Positions 42,045 through 52,187 of a DNA stretch of 64,000 bases are shown piece after piece. The translations under genes were made by a program, and so were the position numbers. The stretch is from Cristatella mucedo (lineage: Eukaryota; Bryozoa; Phylactolaemata; Cristatellidae). Under the pieces are notes generated by a model that saw only the letters and a list, made by a program, of their open reading frames with translations, made no database searches and had not been told where the DNA came from. Position 1 is the stretch's first letter; the number at the start of each line of letters is the position of its first letter. The stretch lies in the NCBI GenBank assembly GCA_009760855.2, contig WPIO01000016.1, forward strand, positions 1,471,001 through 1,535,000, in the 5' to 3' direction.

Positions 42045-43975
42045 TATAATAATAATAATAATATTGCACTTGATAAAGCGCCCTCAGAGAACTTAATCTC
42101 TTTCTAGGCGCTTTACATTTGCTGCAAAGTGATACGCAATAGAATAGTAAGTAAAATCATGCTTGAAAAAAAAACAAAATGAATAATATGGTTACGGGGT
42201 GACATGCACAGGGTCAGCATGCAAATGTGGTTAGTGGCAGCATGAACAGTGTCAGCACGCATAAGCACATCGAGGACGAATCACAGGGACCCATTAAATG
42301 CTGCCCTAAATAGGTGTGTCTTTAAGTTTCTTTTTAAATGTGGTCAGGTCAGGGGATGTTCTGACGCAGGTCGGGAGGCAGTTCCAGGCTTTGGGAGCAT
42401 ACGAGCTAAATGCACGGTCTCCAAAGGATTTGAGGTTTGTACGAGGTATTGGTAGACTGTTGGATTCCGAAAAGCGGGTGGTACGATGCTTGGCCTGATG
42501 GGGTAGTATATCTGAAAGATAGGCTGGAGCCATATATTGAAGAGAAGTGAGCGACAAAACCTTGAAGTCAATCCGTTGCCTCACTGGTAGCCAGTGCAGG
42601 TCGGTGAGAAGTGGAGTAATGTGGCAACTGCGACGCTCACTACAGACAATCCTAGCCGCAGAGTTTTTCACCAGCTGCAATCGCCTGATCGCACATGCTG
42701 GTAGGCCAGTAAGCAGTGAGTTGCAGAAGTCGAGACGGGATGTCACGAATGCATGGACCAACTTGGACGTGGTATCCTTATCTAAACAAGCCCTAATTTT
42801 AGCAATGTTATGAAGCTGAAAATAGGCAGATTTGACTGTGGAGCTGATGTGGTCGTCTAACGAGAGGTCGCTTTGGAATATGACACCTAGATTTCGAGCT
42901 GATTCAGCTGGAGATATGCTGGCAGAGCCAAATTTGAGAGTCAGCCTTTCCAATCTCTGGATCACACTGGGTTTGCCCATAACTAGTAAGTTAGTTTTAT
43001 CATCGTTAAGTTTTAGGAAATTTGCTGCCATCCATGTGCAGATGTCATCAATGCATGCAGCAAGTGAGTTGAGAGACTTTGAGGTGCTCGAAGGCTGGGA
43101 GGGATCAAAGCAAAGGTACAACTGAGTGTCATCCGCATAGAAGTGAAAGCCTAGATTGTGCTTGGCAATCACATCAGCGAGAGGGAGAGTATAAACCGTG
43201 AAAAGAACCGGAGCTAGCACAGAGCCCTGAGGTACTCCATATTTCAGAGGTACCTCAGATGATCTTTGTCCATTCACGTCAATACTCGGGAGTCTCCCAC
43301 TGAGATAGGACCTGAACCACTGCAGAGCAGTGCCAGTGATGCCCAGGCGAGATGAGAGGCGCTCTAGAAGTACTTTGTGATCGATGGTATCAAAAGCTGC
43401 CGAAAGATCGAGCAAAACAAGAAGAGACACTCTACCCATGTCTGCATTCCTAAGTAGGTCGTTGTATACCCGAAGCAATGCTGACTCTGTGGAGTGATTA
43501 GCTCTAAAGCCAGACTGGAACTTACTAGCAAGGTGTGAGGTTTCGATATATGAGTTCAGCTGGTCTGCCACGACCCGTTCCAGTGTCTCTGATAGGAATG
43601 GTAGAAGGGAGACTGGGCGGTAGTTGCTTAAGTTCTCTTGGTCTAGTGTAGCTTTCTTGAGAAGTGGCCTGACTACAGCTTTTTTGAAAGGTGCTGGGAC
43701 CTGACCTGAGGCTAATGACATATTAATGATGTTAGTTATGCATGGCAGCAGCAGATCAATGCAACGTAGGAGCAGGACAGTGGGAATAGGGTCCAGAGGA
43801 CTTGTTGTCTTCTTTGATTGAGATACGAACTTTAGGACTAGATCACTAGTGACCTGCTTAAATGCAGACATTGAGGTGCATCCAGGAACCGAGGAACAGC
43901 ATTCTAGTGGGAAGGTTGTCATCGCAGGGATGGATTCCCTGATCTTGTCTATCTTCTGCACAAAGAATCAAGAGA
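42045..43975 (-). mobile_element. LINE-A, longest copy (CR1/L2-like), inserted in pPolB
   Basis: A non-LTR retrotransposon in minus orientation: (TAA)n and stem-loop tail at the left, then a 3'UTR of about 200 bp, then the RT frame. It is 5' truncated: no endonuclease domain is present, and the RT frame begins just inside the 43975 junction. It provides the reference for all other LINE-A pieces in the window. Confidence 0.93.
42306..43961 (-). CDS. Non-LTR reverse transcriptase, 5'-truncated but uninterrupted (551 codons)
   Basis: RT landmarks: NYRPVSLLPFLSETLERVV, FQSGFRANHSTESALLRVYN, LLVLLDLSAAFDTIDH (Asp of motif A), GVPQGSVLAPVLFTVY, and the catalytic FYADDTQLYL. The long C-terminal extension with HITPLLTDLHWLPVRQRIDF and SFGDRAFSSYAPKAWN is typical of the CR1/L2/Rex side of the LINE tree. 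It copies element RNA into DNA at a nicked target. The uninterrupted frame, next to heavily broken viral genes, shows that this insertion is much younger than the element. Confidence 0.92.
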   Translation of the reverse strand: MQKIDKIRESIPAMTTFPLECCSSVPGCTSMSAFKQVTSDLVLKFVSQSKKTTSPLDPIPTVLLLRCIDLLLPCITNIINMSLASGQVPAPFKKAVVRPLLKKATLDQENLSNYRPVSLLPFLSETLERVVADQLNSYIETSHLASKFQSGFRANHSTESALLRVYNDLLRNADMGRVSLLVLLDLSAAFDTIDHKVLLERLSSRLGITGTALQWFRSYLSGRLPSIDVNGQRSSEVPLKYGVPQGSVLAPVLFTVYTLPLADVIAKHNLGFHFYADDTQLYLCFDPSQPSSTSKSLNSLAACIDDICTWMAANFLKLNDDKTNLLVMGKPSVIQRLERLTLKFGSASISPAESARNLGVIFQSDLSLDDHISSTVKSAYFQLHNIAKIRACLDKDTTSKLVHAFVTSRLDFCNSLLTGLPACAIRRLQLVKNSAARIVCSERRSCHITPLLTDLHWLPVRQRIDFKVLSLTSLQYMAPAYLSDILPHQAKHRTTRFSESNSLPIPRTNLKSFGDRAFSSYAPKAWNCLPTCVRTSPDLTTFKKKLKDTPI

Positions 43976-46900
43976 AGCGATCTTCTAGATCAGTTATCTC
44001 ATCTTTAAATTTATCAACAACTTTTCTATTACTTTTTATAATACTTTTTGCTGTCTCGTCTTTCCAGAAAGGATAGTCTTCAGTAAAAATTTTAAGATCT
44101 AACATGTATGGGTATTCAAAAAATCTTTATAAAAATTTTCAGTTAAGAACTCCATAACAAATGAATCGGTATCAGTATACATAACATTTATTTTTGACAT
44201 ATATATTTTTCGTAGTTAAGCAATAAAAATTCTGCATTAACATTTCTGATATATCAAATATACAAAATCCAAATGGATCAGTTTATTAAGTACTTAAATT
44301 TTCTTATTACTCTCAACACAAACAATATGATTTGATAATATCTTTCTGTCCATAAAACGAGGACTTCTGTATCTTCTTGTCATTAATGAAAAGATCTTTT
44401 TCTGTGTTCTCATTAAATAACTCTACATTTCTTCTTCCCCGAACATTTTCCATTGTTTTTCCAAAGAAAGAATTATTCAACAGTTTAAAGAAATTTTTCT
44501 CAAAATCGTTTGTAGCATTGTCTGTCAAGCGTGTATTATTGATAATATACAAAGAAAGCTAATCTTCTTAATTAAACTCTAATACTCTATGTATATTAGT
44601 TAGTACATTGCCTAAATCTATAAAGTTTTCAAATTAGGAAATCAATTATATATTTTTCTTTTGGTTCTAAATCCATTATTAATTTTTGCTCAGGATTGTT
44701 TCACTTCTTGAAAAAACTTCGGTAAAGTGAATATTTATTTTTAGTTATTTTCTTCGCTTCTGGCAACAGAGGACAATCTGAGAATAAATCATGGTTCTCT
44801 TTTGGATAATGCATATCAACTTCTAGTACTTAGCCTTTATTTAAAGTAGGTTTCATTTTTTATTATATTATCTTTGTTTGCATTCCAATTACTAACTCTT
44901 TGTTTTGATAAAAACTTAAATCCACAAGGTAGCAATGGTTGTTTCATGGCCCACCTATAGAGATCAGTTGCATCAAAATAGGAAAGATAGGAATTTAATT
45001 TTTTAGAGTCAAAATCAATACACCTTGGATTAGTCGCTTTAGCATAACGTTAAGAAACTTGTGTCATTCTAACACGTATTTCTTTTTCAAAGAATAAATA
45101 CTTATCAGGGTCTGTCAACAATTCAAGAACAATACCAGTGTATTTTAAGCCTGGTTTCCAAGTTTATTGAGGTGTTGTTAGAAGTTTAGCAACGTCAATT
45201 TGATGGTTTTTCATTATAAGATCTCGAAATCTTTCATAAATATCTGCCAATGATAACACATAAATTGTCAAGTACAAATCGTGATATTCTTTTAAATTTT
45301 TTATGTTAAAAGCATTCCAAATTTTCTTTGCATGTTCGTAATCTTCTGATGAGATTTCTCCACTGAGACTTGAATACAACTTTTCAATTGGTGGTAAACT
45401 TGTTTCTTTAAATCTAGCAAAAGAATCCATTCACTCATAAGGATAGATTTCTTTCTTTGTTAATAGTGGAATTTGTGAATCGCTAGCTCTTGGAAAATGA
45501 TATTTTATTGTATTAAAGTTATATTTTACTTGGTATAAACTCTTAAAAAGTCCATCAAGACTACTCTGACGAAGCTAATAAGAATCTCTAAAACTCAAAT
45601 TACCAAAATCAATGGTTAAAAATTTTTCTTTATTATTATCAATTAATTTTTTCTTATCTAAATCTTAACCAAGACAATTAATAATCAAATGAGAATCATA
45701 TCCTCTGAAATTATGTATATAAAAAGGAAGTTTAAAAGTGTTTGAGCAAATTCTTAATTTAGATTACACTCATTATGTGAAGCGCCTCGATAATTGCCAG
45801 ATAAATGACAATTATCAACACTAAAGTTCTTTTGGTAAACACTTTCCACAAATCCAAAAAACTCTTGCTGCTTCAAAATCATTTTCTCGCTCAGAAGTCA
45901 TAATTGTTCTATAAAATACTTTGTGTTGATTAAGTCTTTCCTTAAGTATTTAAACTTGCTTTTCGCACTCTTGCTTTAATGAAAGAATTAAATCGCTTAC
46001 CGCATTCACTCCAAATGTTTGCTTTTAATTTTGCTGCAACTTTACTTTCATGATCATAGACTACATATCCTCCAGAACAAGGTCTGCGTTGATTAAAAGA
46101 TCCTTTAATGGGTTCTTCTGGTTTATCAATTGACCCCAATAAAGATTCGAAACCAGCAAATACTACTACGGGAGACTTTATAGCATTTCATCAAAATCTC
46201 TAAACATAACCAAATTACCCGTCTCATTCTTTCGACTTTTTGCAAATGTCATTTTTCTTTTTGCTTTTCCGCAGTGTTCTGATTTAAAATCCAACATATG
46301 TTCTTCCAACTTTTCTTGTTTATAAAATCTTGATAGGCACCTTTTTTCGAAACAATCTAATACCACTGTCATTTCCTGTCCTACAAAAAGAATGGAAATT
46401 TTTTATTAAAGAATAGTGTGATTCTCCTGTGATTATTATAAAAAAGTAAGTCTATATGTTTTTTTCACTTTCTTCCTCACTAGCAACTAATGGAGTAATA
46501 GAAGAAGTAAACTCATAGACGTTAATTGAAATATTGAATAGTCTTGAAAGTTTTGGAATATCTTCAACTCTCATTGTTACACTTCCGTTTACCATAAAAG
46601 GAATTCTCGAATCTTCTTCATTTAAAGGAAAAACATAGGTTTTTAATAAAGATGCAATATCTGAGTATTTCTCATTCATTATTTGTCTTAGGTCATGTAT
46701 CATTTCTGGATGGTTGCCTCTTGGATGTAATGCTCTTAAAACACACCACAAAGCACAACAATTATCATCCTTATTTTTAATATTAATAATGCACCTTTTA
46801 TTTTGTAATTTTTCAGGTAAGCTACAAATAAGATCCACCAATCTGTGGAGTAAATCGTGTAAATTTTGAAAAAGCATTAATAACACCAACTTGATCCTAC

Positions 46901-47249
46901 AACTTGATACTCCTTCGTTCCATTCTTCTACAATGTTTTCAAAAATGGAAAAATGTTTTCCGACAATTGTGTTACAATGAGAAACTCTGTTTAAAGTTGT
47001 AGGAGAGCCTCGGTTAATTCTTGCAAATATAGTCTCAATTTTTGCATTTTCTAATTTTACTTGAATCAAAAGACCCATTTTTACATTACCGAGATAAGAA
47101 GATATATCTTTCATAATATTTACTAAACCTGGAGTACACTTTCTCCTAAAAACATCAAGATCTGTATCTTTTAATTCAAACCCTTCATATTCATAGTCTA
47201 TCTCAATTCCACTAAAACTTCTTCTACCCAAAAAACCAACCACTAGTCT

Positions 47250-47515
47250 CTATTTTACAAAGTCGTTTTGCCTTATTAAAGAAACAGTTACTTCTAGGAA
47301 ATTTTGGTTTAATTATTCGATTAACAAAAAGTTTTTAATTATTTCTTTAATATCAGTTGCAGAAACAGGATAATAAACAACTCTTGATGTTGAACCGTAT
47401 TTCTTATAAAAAGAAGGCTTAACTCAAAACTTACTCTCATAGAAGAAACTAATCTCTTAGCATGCTCATTAAATGTTTCACCCTCACGTCTTGAAAATGT
47501 GTTAATTTCAGACAT
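47250..47515 (-). pseudogene. Small ORF upstream of pPolB, frameshifted
   Basis: ATG at 47515: MSEINTFSRREGETFNEHAK with RLVSSMRVSFEL. It is followed in another frame by KKYGSTSRVVYYPVSATDIK. It could be a separate early gene or a decayed first segment of the polymerase polypeptide. The same sequence is repeated in the duplication (start at 53042). Confidence 0.4.
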
Positions 47516-47629
47516 TTCTTATAATATATAAATATGTTTCTTTAAATCAAATTATCAAGTGGTTGACTTTTAATTTTTTTACTTTAATAAATACAAGAAA
47601 AATCCACTAAGTTTTGTGGGGTAAGTGTG

Positions 47630-47766
47630 GTAGTATGTGATTTTACCTTAGTGCAGACACACACTCAGCTAAAGCATTTTCACACGAGGCCGAGCCTGTG
47701 CGAGGCTGAATGCAGAAAATGCCTTGGATTAGGGTGAAGCTGCAATAAGGTAAAAACACATACTAC
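47630..47766 (-). repeat. Right terminal inverted repeat, foldable palindrome
   Basis: Reverse complement of the left repeat over its whole length with a moderate number of differences. It carries the same internal arrangement (outer arms 47630-47656 and 47740-47766, and a central GAGGCCGAGCCTGTGCGAGG region). The identical layout at both ends supports a functional terminus. Confidence 0.85.
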
Positions 47767-47773
47767 TCGCCGA
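47767..47773. repeat. Right target-site duplication TCGCCGA
   Basis: Matches the seven bases at 26154-26160. It is also present at the second copy of the right end, near 53294-53300. Confidence 0.8.
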
Positions 47774-48230
47774 GGGCTCCAGCCTAGGTGGCCTTAAAAA
47801 CAATACGCACTTTGGAACGCGAAATGTACAGGAACTTAACTTCGATTCGATTGTTTGATCGTCACCTCGATCGCTTGAGCTTAGCCCAGCGTGCTTACAT
47901 TTGGTTCGGCCTGCTTTAGCTTTGCTCACTCCAAAAAAGGCTTCGCCAAGCTTGCTGTAGCTTCGACCCTAGCGCCTAGTCTGAGTTCAACCCAGTTTTA
48001 GCTTTACTCTGCCTGAAACAGGTGCTCGCTCCTTTGAGTTAAGCAACGCCCAAAAATTAGTCGCCTCCCATCGTTCTCTTTACCTTTGCCCAGTCTGCCT
48101 TAACTTAGCCCAGCTTCATTTTTATCTTAGTCCGGCTCAATTTAGCTTCGCCCGGCCTTAAAAGGCGTTGTCTCGTTCGCTTGGGATGTACACACCCGGC
48201 GACTTGTTCAAAGTTGGCTTTGTGGACTAA
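47774..48230. repeat. Degenerate low-complexity flank (AGCTTAGCCCAGC-like)
   Basis: Irregularly repeated pieces such as CTTAGCCCAGC, TTTAGCTTTGCTC, TTAGCTTCGCCCGGCC. It is not a clean tandem array. Its copy is at 53301-53755. Confidence 0.5.
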
Positions 48231-48234
48231 TAAT

Positions 48235-48545
48235 AATAATACACTTGATCGTGGATTAATAATAGTAATAATACACTTGATAAAGTGCTCTCAGAGAACT
48301 CAAATCTCTTTCTATGGGCTTTACATTTGCTGCAAACGAAACGCGATCGAATGGTGAGTGGTATCAAGCTTGATAAACATCATGCATAACATGGTTAGGG
48401 GTGACAAGCACAGGATCAGCATGTACAGTGTCAGCACACGTAAGCACATAAAGAACGAATCACATTTACCCACTAAATGCTGTGATAAATAGGTTCCAAG
48501 TTCTTTTTAAATGTGGACAAGTCAGGAGATGTTACGACGCAACGG
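48235..48545 (-). mobile_element. LINE-A 3' fragment
   Basis: (AATAAT)n, tail stem-loop and 3'UTR, minus orientation. It is joined at 48545 to a plus-oriented LINE-B piece. Confidence 0.85.
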
Positions 48546-48965
48546 CTTGGCTCCTTCGTACCTAGCTGAACTGCAGCATCAGTTTCAGCCTGTTCGCACA
48601 ATAAATTAGCTGTCCCATTCCTCCGCTTAAAGACAGTTGGCGACAGAAGCTTTAGCTCTGCAGGTCCTAGACTGTGGAATTCGCTTCCACAATTCTTACG
48701 CAATGACAACTACTCTTCTGCTGCCGACTATGGCACATCCTTTTCAGCGGTCCTGAGCTGCTACTTCCATGCTACTCACTACCTCAACTACTCTCCTGAC
48801 TCTGCTATGCTTCCCACTTTCTCTTTGTTTCGTGAGACGAAGTCTATTAGCTACCGAATTCGTACCAAAAGCCGCTTAGGCTGAGTGCACTATACAAAAC
48901 TCTCCTGCGTAACACCCACATGGTCTTTATGACTTTGTGGAGTTACAGACGGAGAAACGTACATA
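48540..48965 (+). mobile_element. LINE-B 3' fragment
   Basis: Plus-strand copy from GGCTTGGCTCCTTCGTACCT to TGTGGAGTTACAGACGGAG. It has a deletion between CTGTTCGCACA and ATAAATTAGCTG relative to other copies. Confidence 0.85.
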
Positions 48966-48989
48966 CATAAATACGCAAGTCGGGGGGGG

Positions 48990-49290
48990 GGTGAGTTTTA
49001 GGCTTTGGGAGCTAAATGCTACAGGTAAACAGTTAGATTCCGAAAAGCCGGTAGTATGATGCTTGGAATAGATGGGGAGTAAATCTGATCAATAGGCTGG
49101 AGCCATAGAATGAAGGGACCCAAAAGTGAGCGACAAAACCTTGAAGCCGATCCGTTGCTTGATTGGTAGCCAGTGTAGGTCGGCGAGAAGTGGTGTGGCG
49201 TGGCAACTGCGACGCTCAAGACAGACAAGCCTAGCTGCAGGGTTTTGCACCAGATGTAAGCCCCTGATTGGACATGCCGGTAGGCCAGCA
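48990..49290 (-). mobile_element. LINE-A coding fragment
   Basis: Minus-strand C-terminal RT tail pieces, ending where the propeller exon region begins. The left part of this piece is missing in copy 2. Confidence 0.8.
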
Positions 49291-49356
49291 AGTTATTTAT
49301 TTATGGATTACTGATGCATCGCTTCATTACAAGGTAAGTAAATGCATGCATTGGTA

Positions 49357-50315
49357 TCAGTCAAACGAAGTGACATCCAGTGCTGCCCCTGAGCTGCATG
49401 TCGCAGACCTCCGGTTCTTAGCTGCTGCAGGGTACACGCTCACAGTCCGTTGATCGTAGCCCAGCACGGCTAGCACGGTCCTCTGTCCTTCTCCCAGTGA
49501 CAGGTACAGGGGCTGCTGCAGTCCGTGGCTGCTATAGGAGAGGACCTGCTGCAGCACCTGCCCAGTCTCTGCACTGAGCGCCCTCACAGACTCCCTGCTC
49601 CAGTCTGCCCGCTGCAGCCCTATCACAGCCACGTACAGGATGCCGCCTGCAGCACAGACGCCCAGCGCTCGCTCCTCGCTGCTCAGCTCGTTTCTCCATC
49701 GTCTGTCACCTCGGTGGCGGCAGCTGTCCACTACACTCAGCTCTCTGCCATCGTCCAGCTTCACCTTGTCCCAGCTCGTGGTGACCAGAGCAGCAGCAGT
49801 GAGAGCCACACTGCGTATGTCATACTCGTACTCGCTGCTGTGCAGCTGCAGCCCCGCGCTCAGCTGCAGCAGCTGCAGCCCTCGACCGTAGCCCTCGGTC
49901 ACAGCAAGAAGGTCGCCGAGCACGGACAGCTTCCTGGGAGACCACGGCAGCACAGCGACACGTCGGTCCTCGAGCCACGTTCCCTGCGAGTCCCTTGCAG
50001 CAGCAGCAGCAGCAGCAGAGCTGCGTCTGAGCAGCAGGACGAGCTGTGAGAGGAGCACGCCTACAGCAGCACGTCCGTCCTGCAAGGACCGCACTGCAGT
50101 AACACCGTCGTCTCCTCCGTCGCTCAGCCTCGCAGGTTTCCAGACGTTCAGCTCTCTGCCGCTCTGACTGTATTCCTTGAGGCCGTGCTGCCCTGCAGCC
50201 AGAAGCAGATGTCCCTCTGACGTTACAGACAGGTCCCAGCATGAGAAAGGTGTCTGGAAGCTGCTGGAGGCCGGGTCGAAATGCAGCGCTGGCTGCTCCT
50301 CTGCTGCAACGAAGG
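49357..50315 (-). CDS. Beta-propeller-like terminal exon of the TRIM gene, copy 1
   Basis: Minus strand, open for 319 codons from an acceptor TTCACACGATGCAG (exon start 50315) to TGA at 49357. It has repeated short beta-type units: ALHFDPASSSFQTPFSCWDL, GHLLLAAGQHGLKEYS, GVTAVRSLQDGRAAVGVLL, LSVLGDLLAVTEGYGRGLQL, GVCAAGGILYVAV, TVLAVLGYDQRTVSVYP. The spacing suits an NHL/WD-type propeller, as in TRIM-NHL proteins. A poly-Ala run comes from a GCA repeat. The acceptor phase (two bases, then codons) fits the donor of the RING/B-box exon at 59021. That it is a TRIM exon is inferred from phase, strand and position. Confidence 0.65.
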
Positions 50316-50473
50316 CTGCATCGTGTGAATACAGTCAGCAGCAGAGCGCTGCATGAGACGAGAGACACTATTGCACTGTGGAAGCTGACTGGTCCTTTCA
50401 CAAGATAGCTTAAATCTTGCTTCTACAATACAAATTCGTACGACTTTTCGTTGCTTCACTGCACCGTTGCAAG

Positions 50474-50540
50474 ATGACCCGTCTTATTTTCAGCCTTAAA
50501 ATATACAACCTCTATCACTTCTTCTCTACAACTGAACAAG
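50474..50540 (+). other. Candidate short first coding exon, copy 1
   Basis: ATG, 22 codons (TRLIFSLKIYNLYHFFSTTE) and a strong donor CAAG/GTGAGTGAG. Both the frame and the donor are kept in copy 2 at 55793-55859. I do not recognise the protein and found no second exon, so it may be chance. Confidence 0.2.
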
Positions 50541-50639
50541 GTGAGTGAGGTAGCTTAGCTAAACCTGCCTAGTCCTCAGTAATAAACATAGCCATTTGAT
50601 GGCCTCATCGCCTGCTTATTTGATGATAATGTCATCAAA

Positions 50640-50990
50640 TAGTAATATAATAATAATAATATACTTAATAAAGCACACTCAATCTCTTTCTAGGCACTTT
50701 ACATAATAATATTGCACTTGATAATAATATTGCACTTGATAAAGCGCCGTCAGAGAACTTAATCTCTTTCTAGGCGCTTTACATTTGCTGCAAAGTGATA
50801 CGCAATAACATTTGCTACAAAGAAAGCGAGATCAAATGGTTAGTAGTATCGTGCTTGATAAACAACAGGAATAACATGGTTAGGGGAGACATGTACAGGG
50901 TCAGCATGCAAATGTGGTTAGTGGCAGCATGCAGTGTCAGCACGCATAAGCACATAAAGGGCAAATCACAAGGACCCACTAAATGAACAA
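50640..50990 (-). mobile_element. LINE-A 3' fragments, nested
   Basis: Two or three tails in a row: ATACTTAATAAAGCACACTC, then repeated ATTGCACTTGATAA pieces, then GATAAAGCGCCGTCAGAGAA. One tail has inserted into another. Copy 2 (55965-56190) has only the outer, older tail, so the inner insertion happened after the two copies separated. Confidence 0.8.
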
Positions 50991-51504
50991 GTACGGCTTC
51001 ATTCGGCTCCAGCGTGCAAGCACTCACTGAAACTCTAGCCTTCAAGCCTGTGCTGCTGCTGGAATAGCAATAGCCACAGCTCAAACACTTGAACACGGCA
51101 TCATTACAATATAAGACTACTTACAAATTACTCCTCCTTTCTTTACCTAACGTCTAGGCAACCCTTATTAGACCAGCAAAAGAGAGTGACCATATTTCGT
51201 CCTTGCAACTACGAGTTCTTAGTGTCACGGTCATTTTTGCCACTGCCATTACTTCTTCTGCATTTACGAATCACTTCTCCTTTCTTTGTCGAAAAATGCA
51301 GACGTGACCCTTTCTATCCACATGACCAGAAAAATAGAATCACGATACTTATTCATTGCAGGTATATCATTCGGATAATTTTTGCACTAGTGTCGATAGT
51401 GCAGGAAAGTGACGACGAGCAGTCACAGACCGCCATCAGATACTGTATGATAAAATATACCCCTTTGCTTCTATCGCACGCCCATAGGCTGCCTGCTACC
51501 GTAG
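50991..51504. other. Unannotated part of duplication copy 1
   Basis: No gene or repeat recognised; a 107-codon plus frame (51186-51509) lacks features. It corresponds to 56191-56575 plus 57150-57340 in copy 2. Confidence 0.4.
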
Positions 51505-52187
51505 AATAATAATAATAATAATAATATTGTACTTGATAAAGCGCCCTCAGAGAACTTAATCTCTTTCTAGGCGCTTTACATTTGCTGCAAAGGGAAATGC
51601 AATTGAATAGTAAGTAAAATCATGCTTGAAAAACAAAAAAAAACGGATAACATGGTTAGGGGTGACATGCACAGGGTCAGCATGCAAATGTGGTTAGTGG
51701 CAGTATGCAAAGTGTCAGCATGCATAAGCACGTGAAGGACGAATCACAGGGACCCACTGAATGCTGTCCTAAATTGGTGTGTTTTTAAGTTCCTTTTAAA
51801 TGTGGTCAGGTCAGTGGATGTTCTGACGCAGGTCGGGAGGGAGTTCCAGGCTTTGGGAGCATACGAACTAAATGCACGGTCTCCAAAGGATTTAAGGTTT
51901 GTACGAGGTATTTGTAGACTGTTGGATTCCGAAAAGCAGGTGGTACGTTGCTTGGCCTGATGGGGGAGTATGTCGGAGAGATAGGCTGGAGCCATAGAAT
52001 GAAGGGACCTAAAAGTGAGCGACAAAACCTTGAAGTCAATCCGTTGCTTGACTGGTAGCCAGTGCAGGTCGGCGAGAAGTGGAGTAATGTGGCAACTGCG
52101 ACGCTCACGACAGACAAGCCTAACTGCAGAGTTTTGCACCAGCTGCAATCGCCTGATCGCACATACTGGTAGGCCAGTAAGCAGTAT
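51505..52187 (-). mobile_element. LINE-A, 5'-truncated, at the junction of the two duplication copies
   Basis: From (AATAAT)n and the stem-loop tail to LTGLPVCAIRRLQLVQNSA. It ends at 52187, exactly where copy 2 of the duplication begins. The remaining frame (51744-52202) is uninterrupted, so the insertion is young. Confidence 0.92.

Larger units (their letters stand above)
41645..47243 (-). pseudogene. Protein-primed family B DNA polymerase (pPolB), broken and LINE-interrupted
   Basis: The replicative polymerase of Polinton-type elements. Landmarks in order on the minus strand: N-terminal region with KRCIINIKNKDDNCCALWCV and SINVYEF (46452-47243); a Cys/His finger region (46178-46372); CHLSGNYRGASHNECNLN near 45770-45820; exonuclease NFRGYDSHLI near 45690-45715; DLYRWAMKQPLLP near 44940-44980; KLLNNSFFG (44460-44486); catalytic YTDTDSF (44159-44179); NRKVVDKFKDEIT near 44000-44040; and, beyond the LINE-A at 42045-43975, a C terminus with DSKRYWLDCGIDLLAYGHH (41645-41868). 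At least five stops, several shifts and the LINE make it inactive. Confidence 0.92.
26161..47766. mobile_element. Polinton/Maverick (adintovirus-like) integrated element, degraded
   Basis: A 21.6-kb AT-rich block unlike its flanks, bounded by inverted terminal repeats and a short target-site duplication. The gene remnants fit Polintons and adintoviruses: retroviral-type integrase next to the left end, protein-primed DNA polymerase B next to the right end, a packaging ATPase, an adenain-like protease, and structural proteins between them. Extra genes are PLA2-like, YqaJ-like, HNH/AP2 and fibre-like. Many frames carry stops and frameshifts, and at least five host LINE/SINE insertions have landed in it, so this copy is not active. 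No double jelly-roll capsid protein was recognised. Confidence 0.88.
46661..51504. repeat. Segmental duplication, copy 1
   Basis: Nearly identical to 52188-57340, starting at the shared CTGAGTATTTCTCATTCATT. The offset is 5527 bp over the first part. It contains part of pPolB, the right terminal repeat, flanking low-complexity DNA, LINE pieces and a propeller-type TRIM exon. Relative to copy 2 it has about 250 bp more near 48820-49100, 24 bp less in a GCA run near 50000, and lacks about 580 bp that copy 2 has at 56575-57150. Confidence 0.95.

Noticed and set aside
26785-46372. Alternative genetic code in the AT-rich element (TAA/TAG as Gln, TGA as Trp)
   Set aside because: Several stops sit at plausible Gln or Trp positions, but true frameshifts also break the integrase, polymerase and protease, apparent gene ends use the same TAA/TAG codons, and the P-loop and protease His are damaged too. 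Ordinary decay, perhaps C-to-T biased, explains it better. The host cell would read the standard code.
26161-47766. Bacteriophage or giant-virus contamination of the assembly (because of fibre, HNH and YqaJ genes)
   Set aside because: The block has an animal-type Polinton core, is flanked by a target-site duplication in host DNA, and carries host LINE and SINE insertions.
49820-50401. 193-codon minus frame starting with a signal-peptide-like stretch
   Set aside because: It runs in a different frame through the propeller exon and is Cys/Arg-rich from GCA/TGC repeats. The frame ending at 49357 has the repeated beta-unit pattern and phase support.
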